NCBI GenBank assembly: GCA_015067175.1
Contig: SVMX01000003.1
Span: 94,457 to 158,456 of the forward strand
DNA from: Oscillospiraceae bacterium
GTDB lineage: Bacteria; Bacillota; Clostridia; Oscillospirales; Ruminococcaceae
Direction of reading: 5' to 3'
Length of the DNA: 64,000 bases
Made by a program: the position numbers and the translations under genes. The notes below the pieces were generated by a model, which saw only the letters and a list, made by a program, of their open reading frames with translations, was not told where the DNA came from and made no database searches. Shown one piece after another: positions 34,136 through 42,295 of this stretch (positions within the stretch are counted from its first letter, which is position 1; the number at the start of each line of letters is the position of its first letter).

Positions 34136-34165
34136 ATCCCAAACGCTTATGTTTGGGATTTTTTT
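34136..34165 (+). terminator. Intrinsic terminator directly before the pflX ribosome binding site
   Basis: Perfect 9-bp stem atcccaaac / gtttgggat, then seven T. The T-run abuts the aaggagg of the next gene. Confidence 0.85.
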
Positions 34166-34176
34166 AAGGAGGAAGC

Positions 34177-35046
34177 ATGGGCTGCACATTATGTCCGAGA
34201 AAATGCGGCGCAGACAGGACAGTGAGTGTCGGATTCTGCGGCATGAGCGATAAGCTTAAAGCGGCAAGAGCGGGGCTTCATTTCTGGGAGGAGCCGTGTA
34301 TAAGCGGCACAAACGGAAGCGGCACGGTGTTTTTTTCGGGCTGCGTCATGCGGTGCTGCTATTGTCAGAATCATGAGATAAGCGCACAGGGAAATGGCAA
34401 GGAAATATCCGTCAGCCGTCTTGCTGAAATATTTCTGGAGCTTCAAGGACAGGGTGCGCATAACATAAATCTTGTAAGTCCCACTCATTTCGTGCCGCAG
34501 ATAATTGAAGCTCTTGATATCGTGAAAGGCTCGCTGAAAATCCCTGTGGTGTATAACACAGGCGGCTATGAACGGATAGAAACGCTGAAAATGCTGGAGG
34601 GCTATATAGATATCTATCTGCCCGATATCAAGTATTTCTCAGATGAAGCGGCAAAGCTGTCGCAGGCTCCGAATTACTTTGATACAGCGATGGAAGCCGT
34701 CGGGGAGATGGTTCGGCAGACAGGCAAACCGAGCTTTGACGGCGAGCTGCTAAAAAAAGGCGTTATCGTGCGGCATATGGTGCTGCCGTATATGTATAAG
34801 GACTCGGTTGAAGTAATTCGCAGATTGGGTGAGCGCTTTGGTGATGATATACTGTTCAGCCTTATGAGTCAGTATACCCCGTTTCACAAGGCTAAGGACG
34901 ACCCGCGTTTGGGACGTCGGATAACCACATTTGAATACAGAAAAGCTCTTGACGCGGTGACGCAGGCAGGACTTTCGGGCTATATGCAGCAGCGTAGCTC
35001 CGCAAAAGAGGAGTATACTCCCGCGTTTGATTTGAGCGGTCTGTGA
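34177..35046 (+). CDS. PflX-like radical SAM protein
   Basis: 289-residue radical SAM enzyme of the PflX type (COG1313), related to pyruvate formate-lyase activases. The 4Fe-4S ligands are in CVMRCCYC (CxxxCxxC, about residues 56-63); an N-terminal Cys cluster (CTLCPRKCGADR...GFCG) probably binds a second cluster. NLVSPTHF, PVVYNTGGYE and DIYLPDIKYF are typical. The target protein is unknown and no glycyl radical enzyme gene is nearby. Confidence 0.88.
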   Translation: MGCTLCPRKCGADRTVSVGFCGMSDKLKAARAGLHFWEEPCISGTNGSGTVFFSGCVMRCCYCQNHEISAQGNGKEISVSRLAEIFLELQGQGAHNINLVSPTHFVPQIIEALDIVKGSLKIPVVYNTGGYERIETLKMLEGYIDIYLPDIKYFSDEAAKLSQAPNYFDTAMEAVGEMVRQTGKPSFDGELLKKGVIVRHMVLPYMYKDSVEVIRRLGERFGDDILFSLMSQYTPFHKAKDDPRLGRRITTFEYRKALDAVTQAGLSGYMQQRSSAKEEYTPAFDLSGL

Positions 35047-35076
35047 AAACATTTTCATGAATTTGTGCTTTTCCTC

Positions 35077-35105
35077 TTTACAAAAGGTACGTTTTATATT
35101 AAAAT
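35077..35105 (+). promoter_or_regulatory. Promoter of the SGNH-hydrolase gene
   Basis: TTTACA, 17-base spacer, TAAAAT, about 30 bases before the start codon. Confidence 0.6.
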
Positions 35106-35137
35106 AGTAACAGAACAAAATTTAGGAGTAAACCACG

Positions 35138-35902
35138 ATGGATAAATTTCACGAACTTAATTTCGGCGTTGACGGCGACAGCATAACTATGGGAGAGCAG
35201 TGGTCGTATCACGTTTTTAAACAGCTTGAGATGAAAACGCACCACAACGTTGCGGTCGGCAGCGCAGTATGGTATAAGCGCACAGAGCGCTGCGGCGACA
35301 GGACTGTAACTACACAGGACTATTCCGCGGCAGATTTTGCGGGAATAAGCGGAGGCTGGGAGCCTACAGATGACGCAGACGAGATGCAGATGCGCATGAA
35401 TAACTGTGCTGTAGTTCATGTTCAGAAGTTTCTTACAGAGGTAAAAAGCGGCGAATTTCCCGCTCCCGATATTTTCGCTTTTGCCATGGGAACGAATGAC
35501 GCAGAGTATTTCTTCAGCGACGCTGATAAGGCGCTTATCGGAAAATCGCTTGATGGCAACGAGAATGTTGATTTATTCACATCTGCTGGCGCTATGCGTT
35601 GGTGCATACAGACTATTAGGGAGAATTTCCCCGAATGCCGCGTGTTTGTGATGACGCCTTTACAGACAGCAACGCGCGAGCATAACGAAAAGACATTAAA
35701 GCTTATCGAAATAATGCGCAAGATCTGTCAAGGGCTGTCGGTGCAGATTATCGACTGCTACAGCGGCTGTGGAATCACCGAGATGTTCGAAAACGAGGGC
35801 GGAGAGGGCAGATATCTGCGCGATGGACTTCACCCAAAGGAGAATGGGCAGGCGCTTGAGGGCGCGTTTGCCGCAAAAGAGATAAGAAACAACTATTTCT
35901 AA
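35138..35902 (+). CDS. SGNH/GDSL-family hydrolase
   Basis: 254 residues without signal peptide. Block I GDSIT (nucleophile Ser, residue about 15), block III GTND (about 119) and block V DGLHP (Asp/His of the triad, about 232) are all present, so an active esterase or acetylhydrolase is expected. It begins a run with the Rsm22-like gene (12 bases on) and a phosphopantetheinyl transferase. Substrate unknown. Confidence 0.85.
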   Translation: MDKFHELNFGVDGDSITMGEQWSYHVFKQLEMKTHHNVAVGSAVWYKRTERCGDRTVTTQDYSAADFAGISGGWEPTDDADEMQMRMNNCAVVHVQKFLTEVKSGEFPAPDIFAFAMGTNDAEYFFSDADKALIGKSLDGNENVDLFTSAGAMRWCIQTIRENFPECRVFVMTPLQTATREHNEKTLKLIEIMRKICQGLSVQIIDCYSGCGITEMFENEGGEGRYLRDGLHPKENGQALEGAFAAKEIRNNYF

Positions 35903-35913
35903 GGAGTGAGCCG

Positions 35914-36867
35914 ATGGAATTTCCGTCAGAGCTTCGATTTGCAATAGAGCAGCTTTTTGCCGAGCAGGATATCAAAGCCATGACCGCGGCGGCAGAGGGC
36001 GTTTCCAAACGATACCGCAGCGAGAGCGGAGCGGGTAAACGTCTTGTCAGCAGCGAGCGCGATACTTTGGCTTATGCTGCGGTGAGAATGCCTGCGACCT
36101 TTGGCGCGGTGGGAAAGGCGCTTTCTCTTGCGCTGGAGTGCTTCGAGGGCGAAATTTCCTCAATTCTTGATGTGGGCGCAGGTACGGGTGCGGCAAGCCA
36201 TGCCGCGCAGCTTTTGACAGATTGCGAGGAGATAACCTGCATCGAGCGCGAGGAGAGCATGATAGACCTCGGAAAGAGACTTATGCAAACGCGCGGAATG
36301 TCGGCGCAGTGGATAAAGCGCGATATTTCCTCTGCAAAGCTTACCGAAAAAGCCGACCTTGTGCTGTCCTCTTATTGCCTTAATGAGCTTACCGCGGCGG
36401 CGCGAAAAAACGCTGTACTGCAGCTTTGGGAGGCAACCGACAAGCTTTTGCTTATAGTTGAGCCTGGTACGCCCGAGGGATTTTCGCAGCTAAGACAGGC
36501 AAGGGAGCTTTTGCTTGGCGCAGGCGGTTATATCGCGGCACCGTGTCCTGCGAATGGTGTGTGTGCGTTACCCGATGATGATTGGTGTCATTTTACGGTG
36601 AGGGTATCTCGTTCAAAGCTGCATAAGCAACTAAAGGGCGGCGAAGCGCCGTATGAGGACGAGAAATTCTGCTTTCTCGCTGTTTCGAAAGAAGAAGTCA
36701 GCGGAGCGACAAGAATACTGCGTCACCCGAAGATAGAAAGCGGCAAGATAACGCTGCGGCTGTGTACGCCAAACGGAATTTGCGAAAAGCTCGTCACAAA
36801 GAAAAGTCCGCATTTCAAGGCGGCGAGGAAATCAGACTGCGGCGATAGCTGGAGCGGCGAAATTTAG
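35914..36867 (+). CDS. Rsm22-like rRNA methyltransferase family protein
   Basis: 317 residues of the mitochondrial-Rsm22 family (COG5459), SAM-dependent proteins linked to small-subunit ribosome assembly. The SAM motif LDVGAGTGAA lies near residue 87, and the Cys-containing family signature CPANGVC...DDDWCHF, followed by KGGEAPYEDEKFCFLAVS, is proposed to hold an Fe-S cluster. Whether the bacterial protein methylates rRNA is not established. Confidence 0.85.
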   Translation: MEFPSELRFAIEQLFAEQDIKAMTAAAEGVSKRYRSESGAGKRLVSSERDTLAYAAVRMPATFGAVGKALSLALECFEGEISSILDVGAGTGAASHAAQLLTDCEEITCIEREESMIDLGKRLMQTRGMSAQWIKRDISSAKLTEKADLVLSSYCLNELTAAARKNAVLQLWEATDKLLLIVEPGTPEGFSQLRQARELLLGAGGYIAAPCPANGVCALPDDDWCHFTVRVSRSKLHKQLKGGEAPYEDEKFCFLAVSKEEVSGATRILRHPKIESGKITLRLCTPNGICEKLVTKKSPHFKAARKSDCGDSWSGEI

Positions 36868-36878
36868 GAGTTTTTGTT

Positions 36879-37493
36879 TTGGATATAATAGTTGTGAATA
36901 CTGCGGGCACTGAGTTCTCTCAGATAGAGAAATATCTGTCCCATGTATCAAAGGCAAGGCGCGCAGCGGTGCTTAAAAAAGGCTCGGATAACGACAAGGT
37001 CCAGTCGCTTGTGGCGGCGCTGCTTGTGCGGTTGGAGCTGTCAGAGCGGCTTGGAATACCACAGAATAAGCTTTCTTTTGAAAAAGGCGCACACGGAAAG
37101 CCTTATGTAAAGGGCAGTGACGTGCAATTTTCGCTGTCGCATACGAGTGGTGCGGTCTGCGCGGCTTTTTCGGACAGTGGTGAGATAGGCGTTGATATAG
37201 AGCTGAAAGACCGCCGTGTGAATGAAAGACTGAAGCAGCGCACACTGAGCGAAAGAGAGCGCGAAACAGTCAATTCCGACGAGGATTTTATTCGTATTTG
37301 GGTGAAGAAAGAGGCTTTTTTGAAGCGCACGGGAATAGGGCTTGCAACGCAGCTTTGCGGTGCAGATACCACGATAATTTCCGACATCGCGGCGTTTGAC
37401 TGCGGCAGGTATTTTGTCGGCGCGGCAGGAAAAAACGCTCACGATGCTGAAATAAAAACGATTGATCTGAGTGAGCTTCTTGCAAGGCTGTGA
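36879..37493 (+). CDS. 4'-phosphopantetheinyl transferase
   Basis: 204-residue Sfp-like enzyme that transfers phosphopantetheine from CoA to carrier proteins. GIGVDIE (metal-binding Asp and Glu, about 107-113) and WVKKEAFLKRTGIGL (about 148-162) are the diagnostic motifs. The TTG start is 8 bases after aggag. The Sfp-type length suggests secondary-metabolite or alternative acyl carrier proteins, but no such synthase is in the window. Confidence 0.9.
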   Translation: MDIIVVNTAGTEFSQIEKYLSHVSKARRAAVLKKGSDNDKVQSLVAALLVRLELSERLGIPQNKLSFEKGAHGKPYVKGSDVQFSLSHTSGAVCAAFSDSGEIGVDIELKDRRVNERLKQRTLSERERETVNSDEDFIRIWVKKEAFLKRTGIGLATQLCGADTTIISDIAAFDCGRYFVGAAGKNAHDAEIKTIDLSELLARL

Positions 37494-37520
37494 GTGTATT
37501 TACATATTTATCGAGAATAT

Positions 37521-37552
37521 CGGCTTCTGATGGTTTGTCAGAAGCCGTTTTG
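37521..37552 (+). terminator. Intrinsic terminator after the phosphopantetheinyl transferase gene
   Basis: Perfect 10-bp stem cggcttctga / tcagaagccg (37521-37530 and 37538-37547), then TTTTG. Confidence 0.8.
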
Positions 37553-37556
37553 CGTA

Positions 37557-37585
37557 TTGACAAGCTATGCTAAAATGAGTATAAT
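37557..37585 (+). promoter_or_regulatory. Consensus promoter ahead of the cobalamin riboswitch
   Basis: TTGACA, 17-base spacer, TATAAT, a perfect sigma-A consensus about 15 bases before the riboswitch. Confidence 0.93.
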
Positions 37586-37599
37586 ATATAATGGCTCAG

Positions 37600-37758
37600 A
37601 AAAGGTCGGCATAACGGAATGCGGTGAAAATCCGCAGCAGTCCCCGCTGCCGTGAGGAAGCTGCGCTGCTGTCACAGACGGAAACGTCGGGTCACTGAGG
37701 GCTAACGCCCGTGGGAAGGCTGGCAGAGCGTGAAAATTCCAAGCCGGAAGACCTGCCA
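37600..37758 (+). promoter_or_regulatory. Cobalamin (B12) riboswitch
   Basis: Conserved aptamer blocks appear in order: the aggtcggc start; GGAATGCGGTGAAAATCCGC; the B12-box-like GCAGTCCCCGCTGCCGTGA; GTCACTG; the GGGAAGGC; and the closing AATTCCAAGCCGGAAGACCTGCC region. Cobalamin binding normally turns downstream expression off. The downstream genes code for exported DUF4430 proteins, so the switch ties them to B12 supply. The expression platform is not obvious: hairpins lie between aptamer and start codon but there is no clear terminator. Confidence 0.96.
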
Positions 37759-37778
37759 CTGTTTTTTGAAGTCGAATA

Positions 37779-37936
37779 CAGGAATAAATTCCCAAAAATA
37801 TTTTTATAAGAACCTCACACCGTTGCCAAAATCAAAGATTTTGACAGCTGAGAGAACCTTGAAAAAATATTTCCGCCGCTTCGCGGTGGCAGCCTTACGG
37901 CTGATTGCAGGAATAAATCCCTGTAAATATTTTTAT
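37779..37936 (+). repeat. Direct repeats flanking the riboswitch expression region
   Basis: Copy 1 (37779-37807) and copy 2 (37908-37936) share caggaataaat, then aaatatttttat, differing at a few central bases. Between them lie three small hairpins: caaaatc / gattttg, ccgccgc / gcggtgg and cagcc / ggctg. Copy 2 runs directly into the ribosome binding site of the first gene. Confidence 0.65.
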
Positions 37937-37950
37937 CGGAGGAATAAAAC

Positions 37951-38796
37951 ATGAAAACAAGAAGAATTTTGGCAGCATTGCTGTCAGCGTCGGCGCTTTG
38001 CGCCATGTCGGCGGTCGCTTTCGCTGAGGACGAGCCTAAGGGCTATGTGACCTTTTTTGCAGACAAGGCGACTATCGGTCAGGGGCTTGTATGCGAGCCT
38101 GAAGTCGTGCCTTTCTATGAGGGCGAAACAGGAATGGATATTGTAAAAAGAGCTGCCGATGTGAACGCAGTCGATGGCGGCTTTGGCGCTTATGTCGAGG
38201 GCTTTGCCGATACGGATACGGGAGCGGAGATTCCTGCTGCAATCGCAGCGGTTTGCCCCGAAATGACAGGCAGAAACACTGAGGGTTATCTGTCCTCTTA
38301 CGATTACACTGCCGAGTCGGGCTGGAGCTGGTTTCTTAATGACGAGAGTGCATTAGTTGGTATTTCTGATTACACTCCTGCTGACGGCGATGTTGTTTGG
38401 TTTAGATTTACAGTATACGGCTACGGCTGCGACCTTGGAATAGACAATTCCTCTTGGGGCGGAAATCCCGCACTTGTTGAGGCTGTACAGACCGCCGAGC
38501 TTGCAAAGCTTATGGCAGAGTCTGATACTGACAGCAGCGAATATGCCGAGGCTGTAAAGGTGCTTGGTACATTCGGCGTTTCACAGGCTGATATTGACAG
38601 TGCTTATGAGGCGCTTGCAGCGGCAAATGAGCAGGTCGATAATAACGGAACATCTGACAATGAGATAGGCGAGCCGATTCCCGAGGATAACGCCGATGAT
38701 AAGGCGAGCGCCGATACAGGCGCAGAGGGCGTTGCAGTCGCTATCGGAGCAGTACTTGCAGCAGGGGCTGCACTTGTGCTGTCCAAGAAAAGATGA
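37951..38796 (+). CDS. Exported DUF4430 (transcobalamin-like) protein
   Basis: 281 residues: signal peptide (about 1-25, cleaved near AFA-ED), a DUF4430/transcobalamin-like C-terminal-type domain (about 30-155) with ESGWSWFLNDESALVGISDYTPADGDVVWFRF, an alpha-helical linker, and a C-terminal ADTG, hydrophobic stretch and KKR tail that looks like a variant sorting signal or membrane anchor. DUF4430 is related to the cobalamin-binding beta domain of intrinsic factor and transcobalamin. First gene behind the B12 riboswitch, with cggagg 9 bases before its ATG. A surface B12-capture role is inference from domain plus riboswitch. Confidence 0.85.
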   Translation: MKTRRILAALLSASALCAMSAVAFAEDEPKGYVTFFADKATIGQGLVCEPEVVPFYEGETGMDIVKRAADVNAVDGGFGAYVEGFADTDTGAEIPAAIAAVCPEMTGRNTEGYLSSYDYTAESGWSWFLNDESALVGISDYTPADGDVVWFRFTVYGYGCDLGIDNSSWGGNPALVEAVQTAELAKLMAESDTDSSEYAEAVKVLGTFGVSQADIDSAYEALAAANEQVDNNGTSDNEIGEPIPEDNADDKASADTGAEGVAVAIGAVLAAGAALVLSKKR

Positions 38797-40370
38797 CGCG
38801 CATTAAAAAAATTATCGCGGCGGTCTGCATGGCTTTTTTTGTGGCGGTGCAGACCGCTTTTCCCGTATTTGCCGAGCACAGCGCGAATGAGCTGCTCGTG
38901 TATTTTGGCGCGGAAAGCGATGATTTTTATGATGAGCTTTCATTCAGTGAGAACGATTGGGCAGCGTATTGTGACATAAGGCTTAACGGCGCGGACGGTG
39001 CAGAGGATTATCTGAAAAACGTGGAGCTTGCGGCAGCGGAGCTTATGTCCTCGGACGGATTTGTAAAGCCTACCGAGCTTCAGCGCGCGGCTGTTATACT
39101 TTCTTCAGTGGGAATGTGCAGCGAGGAGCTTATCTCGGCGGCGGTCTACAATAATGAAAAGCTGGACAGACAGGGCTTTAATGCTTATATATGGGCGCTT
39201 ATTGCGGCAAATTGCTGTCAGATTTCCGAGCCTGAGGGCGCAGTGAACACAAAGGCTTCGCTTGCGCAGTTTATAATTTCAAAACAGCTTTCGGACGGCG
39301 GCTTTTGCCTCAAGGGAACTGTCGCAGACACCGATATCACCGCGGCAGTGATATATGCACTTGCGCCGCTTCGTGATGACGAGGAGATATCCTCTGCGCT
39401 TGATAAAGCAGAGGAATGTCTCAGCTCACTCCAACTTGATAGCGGCGGCTTTATGAGCATGGGAATCGAAAACTGCGAAAGCACCGCGCAGGCAATAATC
39501 GCGTTATGTTCGCTCGGGTATAATGCGGACGATGTGCGTGTATCGGCGGCGCTTGAAGCATTGGAGCAATACCGAGTAGATGGCGGCTATTCGCACATTT
39601 CGGGCGGCAATGCAAGCGGAATCGCCTCAGTGCAGTGCTTGCAGGCGTTTACTGCTTTGGAGCTTAGAGAGCGAAACGAGGGGTTGTTTTTCCCTAAAGC
39701 TATAGAGGATAGCAAAAATGCTGAGCCAACTATTGAAGCAGCAGAGCAGGAGAGTTTGCCCTCGTCTGAGCAGATAGAGAGTGAAAGCGGAGCCACAGGC
39801 GACAATATTCGAGTAGTCATTGCAGCAGTCTTGGCGGCATGCGGCGCGGCATTTGTGCTCACTTGGCTGATACGCGGCAGGAAGAAGCCGTTAATACTGG
39901 TTGTAGGCATTGTAATGCTCTTGGCTTTTGCAGTAGTGCTCTTTTCGGATATAAAAACCCCCGAGGAGTACTATGCTTCGACGGACAACAGCGGCGAGGG
40001 AATAACGGTGAGCGTATCTGCGAGCTGCCTTAACGCGATTGAAGCTCCGAAAAAAGCGGTGCGGGATATAGAGCTTCCGTCTGACGGATATATCATCACC
40101 TTGCAGAGCTTGAGCGTTGCGGACGGCTCAACAGCTTTTGACGCGCTGATAAGCGCCGCGCGGCAGCAGGAGATCACGGTAGACCATACAAATTCGCTTA
40201 TGGGCGTGTATGTTTCGGGAATAGGCGGCTTATACGAGTTTGATTACGGCAGCGAGAGCGGCTGGCTGTATTATGTCAACGGTGAGAGCCCGTCGGCAGC
40301 TATGTCGCAGTATACGCTGTCTGAGGGAGATAAGGTGGAGCTTGTTTACACCTGCGAATTAGGCAGATGA
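38793..40370 (+). CDS. Membrane protein with alpha/alpha-repeat and DUF4430 domains (intrinsic-factor-like)
   Basis: 525 residues. Signal peptide (about 1-27); helical repeat domain (about 60-300) with squalene-cyclase/prenyltransferase-type repeats (SKQLSDGGFCLKG, SLQLDSGGFMSMG, YRVDGGYSHIS), the fold of the alpha domain of intrinsic factor; a Ser/Glu linker; two transmembrane helices (about 338-358 and 364-384) with a basic RGRKK turn; then a DUF4430 domain (about 425-525) with ESGWLYYVNGESPSAAMSQYTLSEGDKVEL. It overlaps the preceding gene by 4 bases (ATGA) and so shares riboswitch control. Confidence 0.85.
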   Translation: MTRIKKIIAAVCMAFFVAVQTAFPVFAEHSANELLVYFGAESDDFYDELSFSENDWAAYCDIRLNGADGAEDYLKNVELAAAELMSSDGFVKPTELQRAAVILSSVGMCSEELISAAVYNNEKLDRQGFNAYIWALIAANCCQISEPEGAVNTKASLAQFIISKQLSDGGFCLKGTVADTDITAAVIYALAPLRDDEEISSALDKAEECLSSLQLDSGGFMSMGIENCESTAQAIIALCSLGYNADDVRVSAALEALEQYRVDGGYSHISGGNASGIASVQCLQAFTALELRERNEGLFFPKAIEDSKNAEPTIEAAEQESLPSSEQIESESGATGDNIRVVIAAVLAACGAAFVLTWLIRGRKKPLILVVGIVMLLAFAVVLFSDIKTPEEYYASTDNSGEGITVSVSASCLNAIEAPKKAVRDIELPSDGYIITLQSLSVADGSTAFDALISAARQQEITVDHTNSLMGVYVSGIGGLYEFDYGSESGWLYYVNGESPSAAMSQYTLSEGDKVELVYTCELGR

Positions 40371-40438
40371 CCGCTTGGTAATGCCTTGGCTTTGTGTCAA
40401 GATACTAATTGCACAAATATTTGTGCTCAAATTTGTAC

Positions 40439-40458
40439 AAAACCGCATGGCGGTTTTT
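40439..40458 (+). terminator. Terminator after the DUF4430 operon
   Basis: Stem aaaaccgc / gcggtttt with an ATG triloop followed by TTTT. A second short hairpin (gcacaaatatttgtgc) lies just before it. Confidence 0.65.
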
Positions 40459-40470
40459 AGTGGTTTCGTC

Positions 40471-40499
40471 TTGAAAAAAACGTTTACTTGTGATATAAT
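40471..40499 (+). promoter_or_regulatory. Promoter with LacI/CcpA-like operator before the polytopic membrane protein
   Basis: TTGAAA, 17-base spacer, TATAAT. The spacer holds AAACGTTT (40478-40485), the core of LacI-family operators. The leader has a ccgtc...gacgg hairpin near 40529-40546. Confidence 0.65.
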
Positions 40500-40634
40500 T
40501 TTATATGGAGTATATTGTAAGGCTCTATGCCGTCTTTTCGGGGACGGTTTGCAGAGCTCAAATATAACGATTACATCGGCGTTTTATGCATGGTTTCAGC
40601 ATGACCCGCCGTGCATTATTAGGAGGACTGCTTA

Positions 40635-42149
40635 ATGACATCAACAATGAGTGTGCAGGCTTCCGGCAGATTCGGACTAACCAATAAAATGCTTGGTCTT
40701 ATCGTTTCCGGTTTTGCCGTGATAGAGGCTGTCGTTGCGTATTTCTTAGTGTTCGCACCGTTCTACATAGCTCCTATTTATCAGAAGTGTGCCGAATACA
40801 ACGCAGAGGGCGTTACCTGTACAGTAGCACTGTTCGGAAAGACTTTGGCTTCCAAGACAGATATCGCAAACTATCAGGTTATTCTTTCTCTTTGGGATGC
40901 TATTCTCAATATTGCAATAATCTATGTGCTGTTCACAGGCCTTACTCTGGTTCTGGGCTTCTGTATGTACAAGGGTATGTCCTTTGCAAAGAGCTATCTT
41001 ATCGCTATGTTTGGTGCAAAGCACATAATCGGCATGGCTACACTGCTCGTTCCCTTTGCAGAGATGCGCAGAGATACCATGATATTCGGTATAATTGACG
41101 CTGTTGTTTGCATTGCGCTGTGTCTGCTGTTTATTCTTGTGAACAATGATGAGTATGTTGACGATATGCTGTTCACAGATGAACAGATCCAAAAGCTCAA
41201 CAAGCGCATGAAGTTTGGATTTATCCTTTACGGAATCTTCTTTGCGTTCACCATTCTCACAAAGTTCGCTATGAACGCTTACGGCAGCTATTGGTCGCTC
41301 TATCTCGGCTGGACGGGCAATTCTGCTCTCGGTCAGGGCTACACTATGCTTCTCCTGCTTGCTGTTGCTCTGGTTGCTTCTATAATGTATATCCGCGAGG
41401 CTGAATGGGCTATGTATTTCTACGCTGCATTCGGCGGTGCAATTGCTGTTACAAATATCGTTGGTATCGTTTCAAGGATTCTCTGGGTAGTAAAGACATA
41501 TATGCCCCTCAAGGCTGTATACGCTTCGGGTGATACAACACATGAAAGCTGGGATGCTGCAGTGAGCCTTATCGAAGGCGGCGGCGGAATGACAAGCGGC
41601 TGGTGGACTGCTACTGTTACACTGGTGCTTGCTTTCTTAGCGTCGGCTGCTATCGCATTCCTCAGCTTCAAGAAGATTGCAAAGAAGCTTGTTATTAAGA
41701 TCAATTCCGAGAATAAGAAGCCTGCTCTTGCAGTTCTTATCTCTGCAGGCTCTATCGTCCTTAACTTTATCCTCACAGTTGCTGCTATCACCGTATGGCA
41801 TAAGGAGCTTTACGCAGGCTATTCCATGGGCGCTATGGACTATATGTATTTCTTCGTTTACGGCGGAATCACACTGTTCCTGGCTATCGCAATGCTCGGC
41901 GGCTACAGCTTCACAAAGCTCGGCACTCTCGGTCTTTACCTGCTCATTGCTTCCAACAACTTTATCAGCATCTTCACTGTACTCGGTCAGAGAGCTGCCA
42001 AGGTTGCAACGGTTGAGGGCTACGTTGGCTACAACTACATAATCACTGCTGTACTGTTCATTCTGTCTATCCTTTGCTGCGGCGTAATCATTCTTTCATT
42101 CGTTGTTAAGGGCGTAAATGACTATATGTACGAGAAGCGTTTCTCTTAA
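40635..42149 (+). CDS. Polytopic membrane protein of unknown function
   Basis: 504 residues with about eleven to twelve hydrophobic segments across the whole length and short charged loops; no signal peptide, ATPase or known transporter motif was recognised. The sequence looks like a tandem of two related halves (loops DDMLFTDEQIQKLNKRMK and LSFKKIAKKLVIKINSENKK each precede a new helix bundle). aggagg lies 9 bases before the ATG. Single-gene transcript between its own promoter and a strong terminator. Confidence 0.75.
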   Translation: MTSTMSVQASGRFGLTNKMLGLIVSGFAVIEAVVAYFLVFAPFYIAPIYQKCAEYNAEGVTCTVALFGKTLASKTDIANYQVILSLWDAILNIAIIYVLFTGLTLVLGFCMYKGMSFAKSYLIAMFGAKHIIGMATLLVPFAEMRRDTMIFGIIDAVVCIALCLLFILVNNDEYVDDMLFTDEQIQKLNKRMKFGFILYGIFFAFTILTKFAMNAYGSYWSLYLGWTGNSALGQGYTMLLLLAVALVASIMYIREAEWAMYFYAAFGGAIAVTNIVGIVSRILWVVKTYMPLKAVYASGDTTHESWDAAVSLIEGGGGMTSGWWTATVTLVLAFLASAAIAFLSFKKIAKKLVIKINSENKKPALAVLISAGSIVLNFILTVAAITVWHKELYAGYSMGAMDYMYFFVYGGITLFLAIAMLGGYSFTKLGTLGLYLLIASNNFISIFTVLGQRAAKVATVEGYVGYNYIITAVLFILSILCCGVIILSFVVKGVNDYMYEKRFS

Positions 42150-42167
42150 TTAAGTATACTTAATTAA
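42146..42167. repeat. Perfect 22-bp palindrome over a stop codon
   Basis: TTAATTAAGTA followed by its exact reverse complement. It contains the stop codon of the membrane protein gene. Confidence 0.8.
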
Positions 42168-42173
42168 ATAACT

Positions 42174-42210
42174 AAAGCTGCTTTTGATGTAGATCGAAAG
42201 CAGCTTTTTT
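42174..42210 (+). terminator. Intrinsic terminator of the polytopic membrane protein gene
   Basis: Stem aaagctgcttt / aaagcagcttt (42174-42184 and 42197-42207), ending in six T. Confidence 0.85.
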
Positions 42211-42295
42211 GTGTTTTACAGCATATCGTTTCCCTTGCTTGCATATTCATTATTAGAAAACTCATGTCAATTCATGCAGCAAGGAGATGTGGATT

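Noticed and set aside
40375..40635. An 86-codon open frame before the polytopic membrane protein gene
   Set aside because: It covers a terminator, the promoter and a leader hairpin, has no ribosome binding site and its product matches nothing recognisable.
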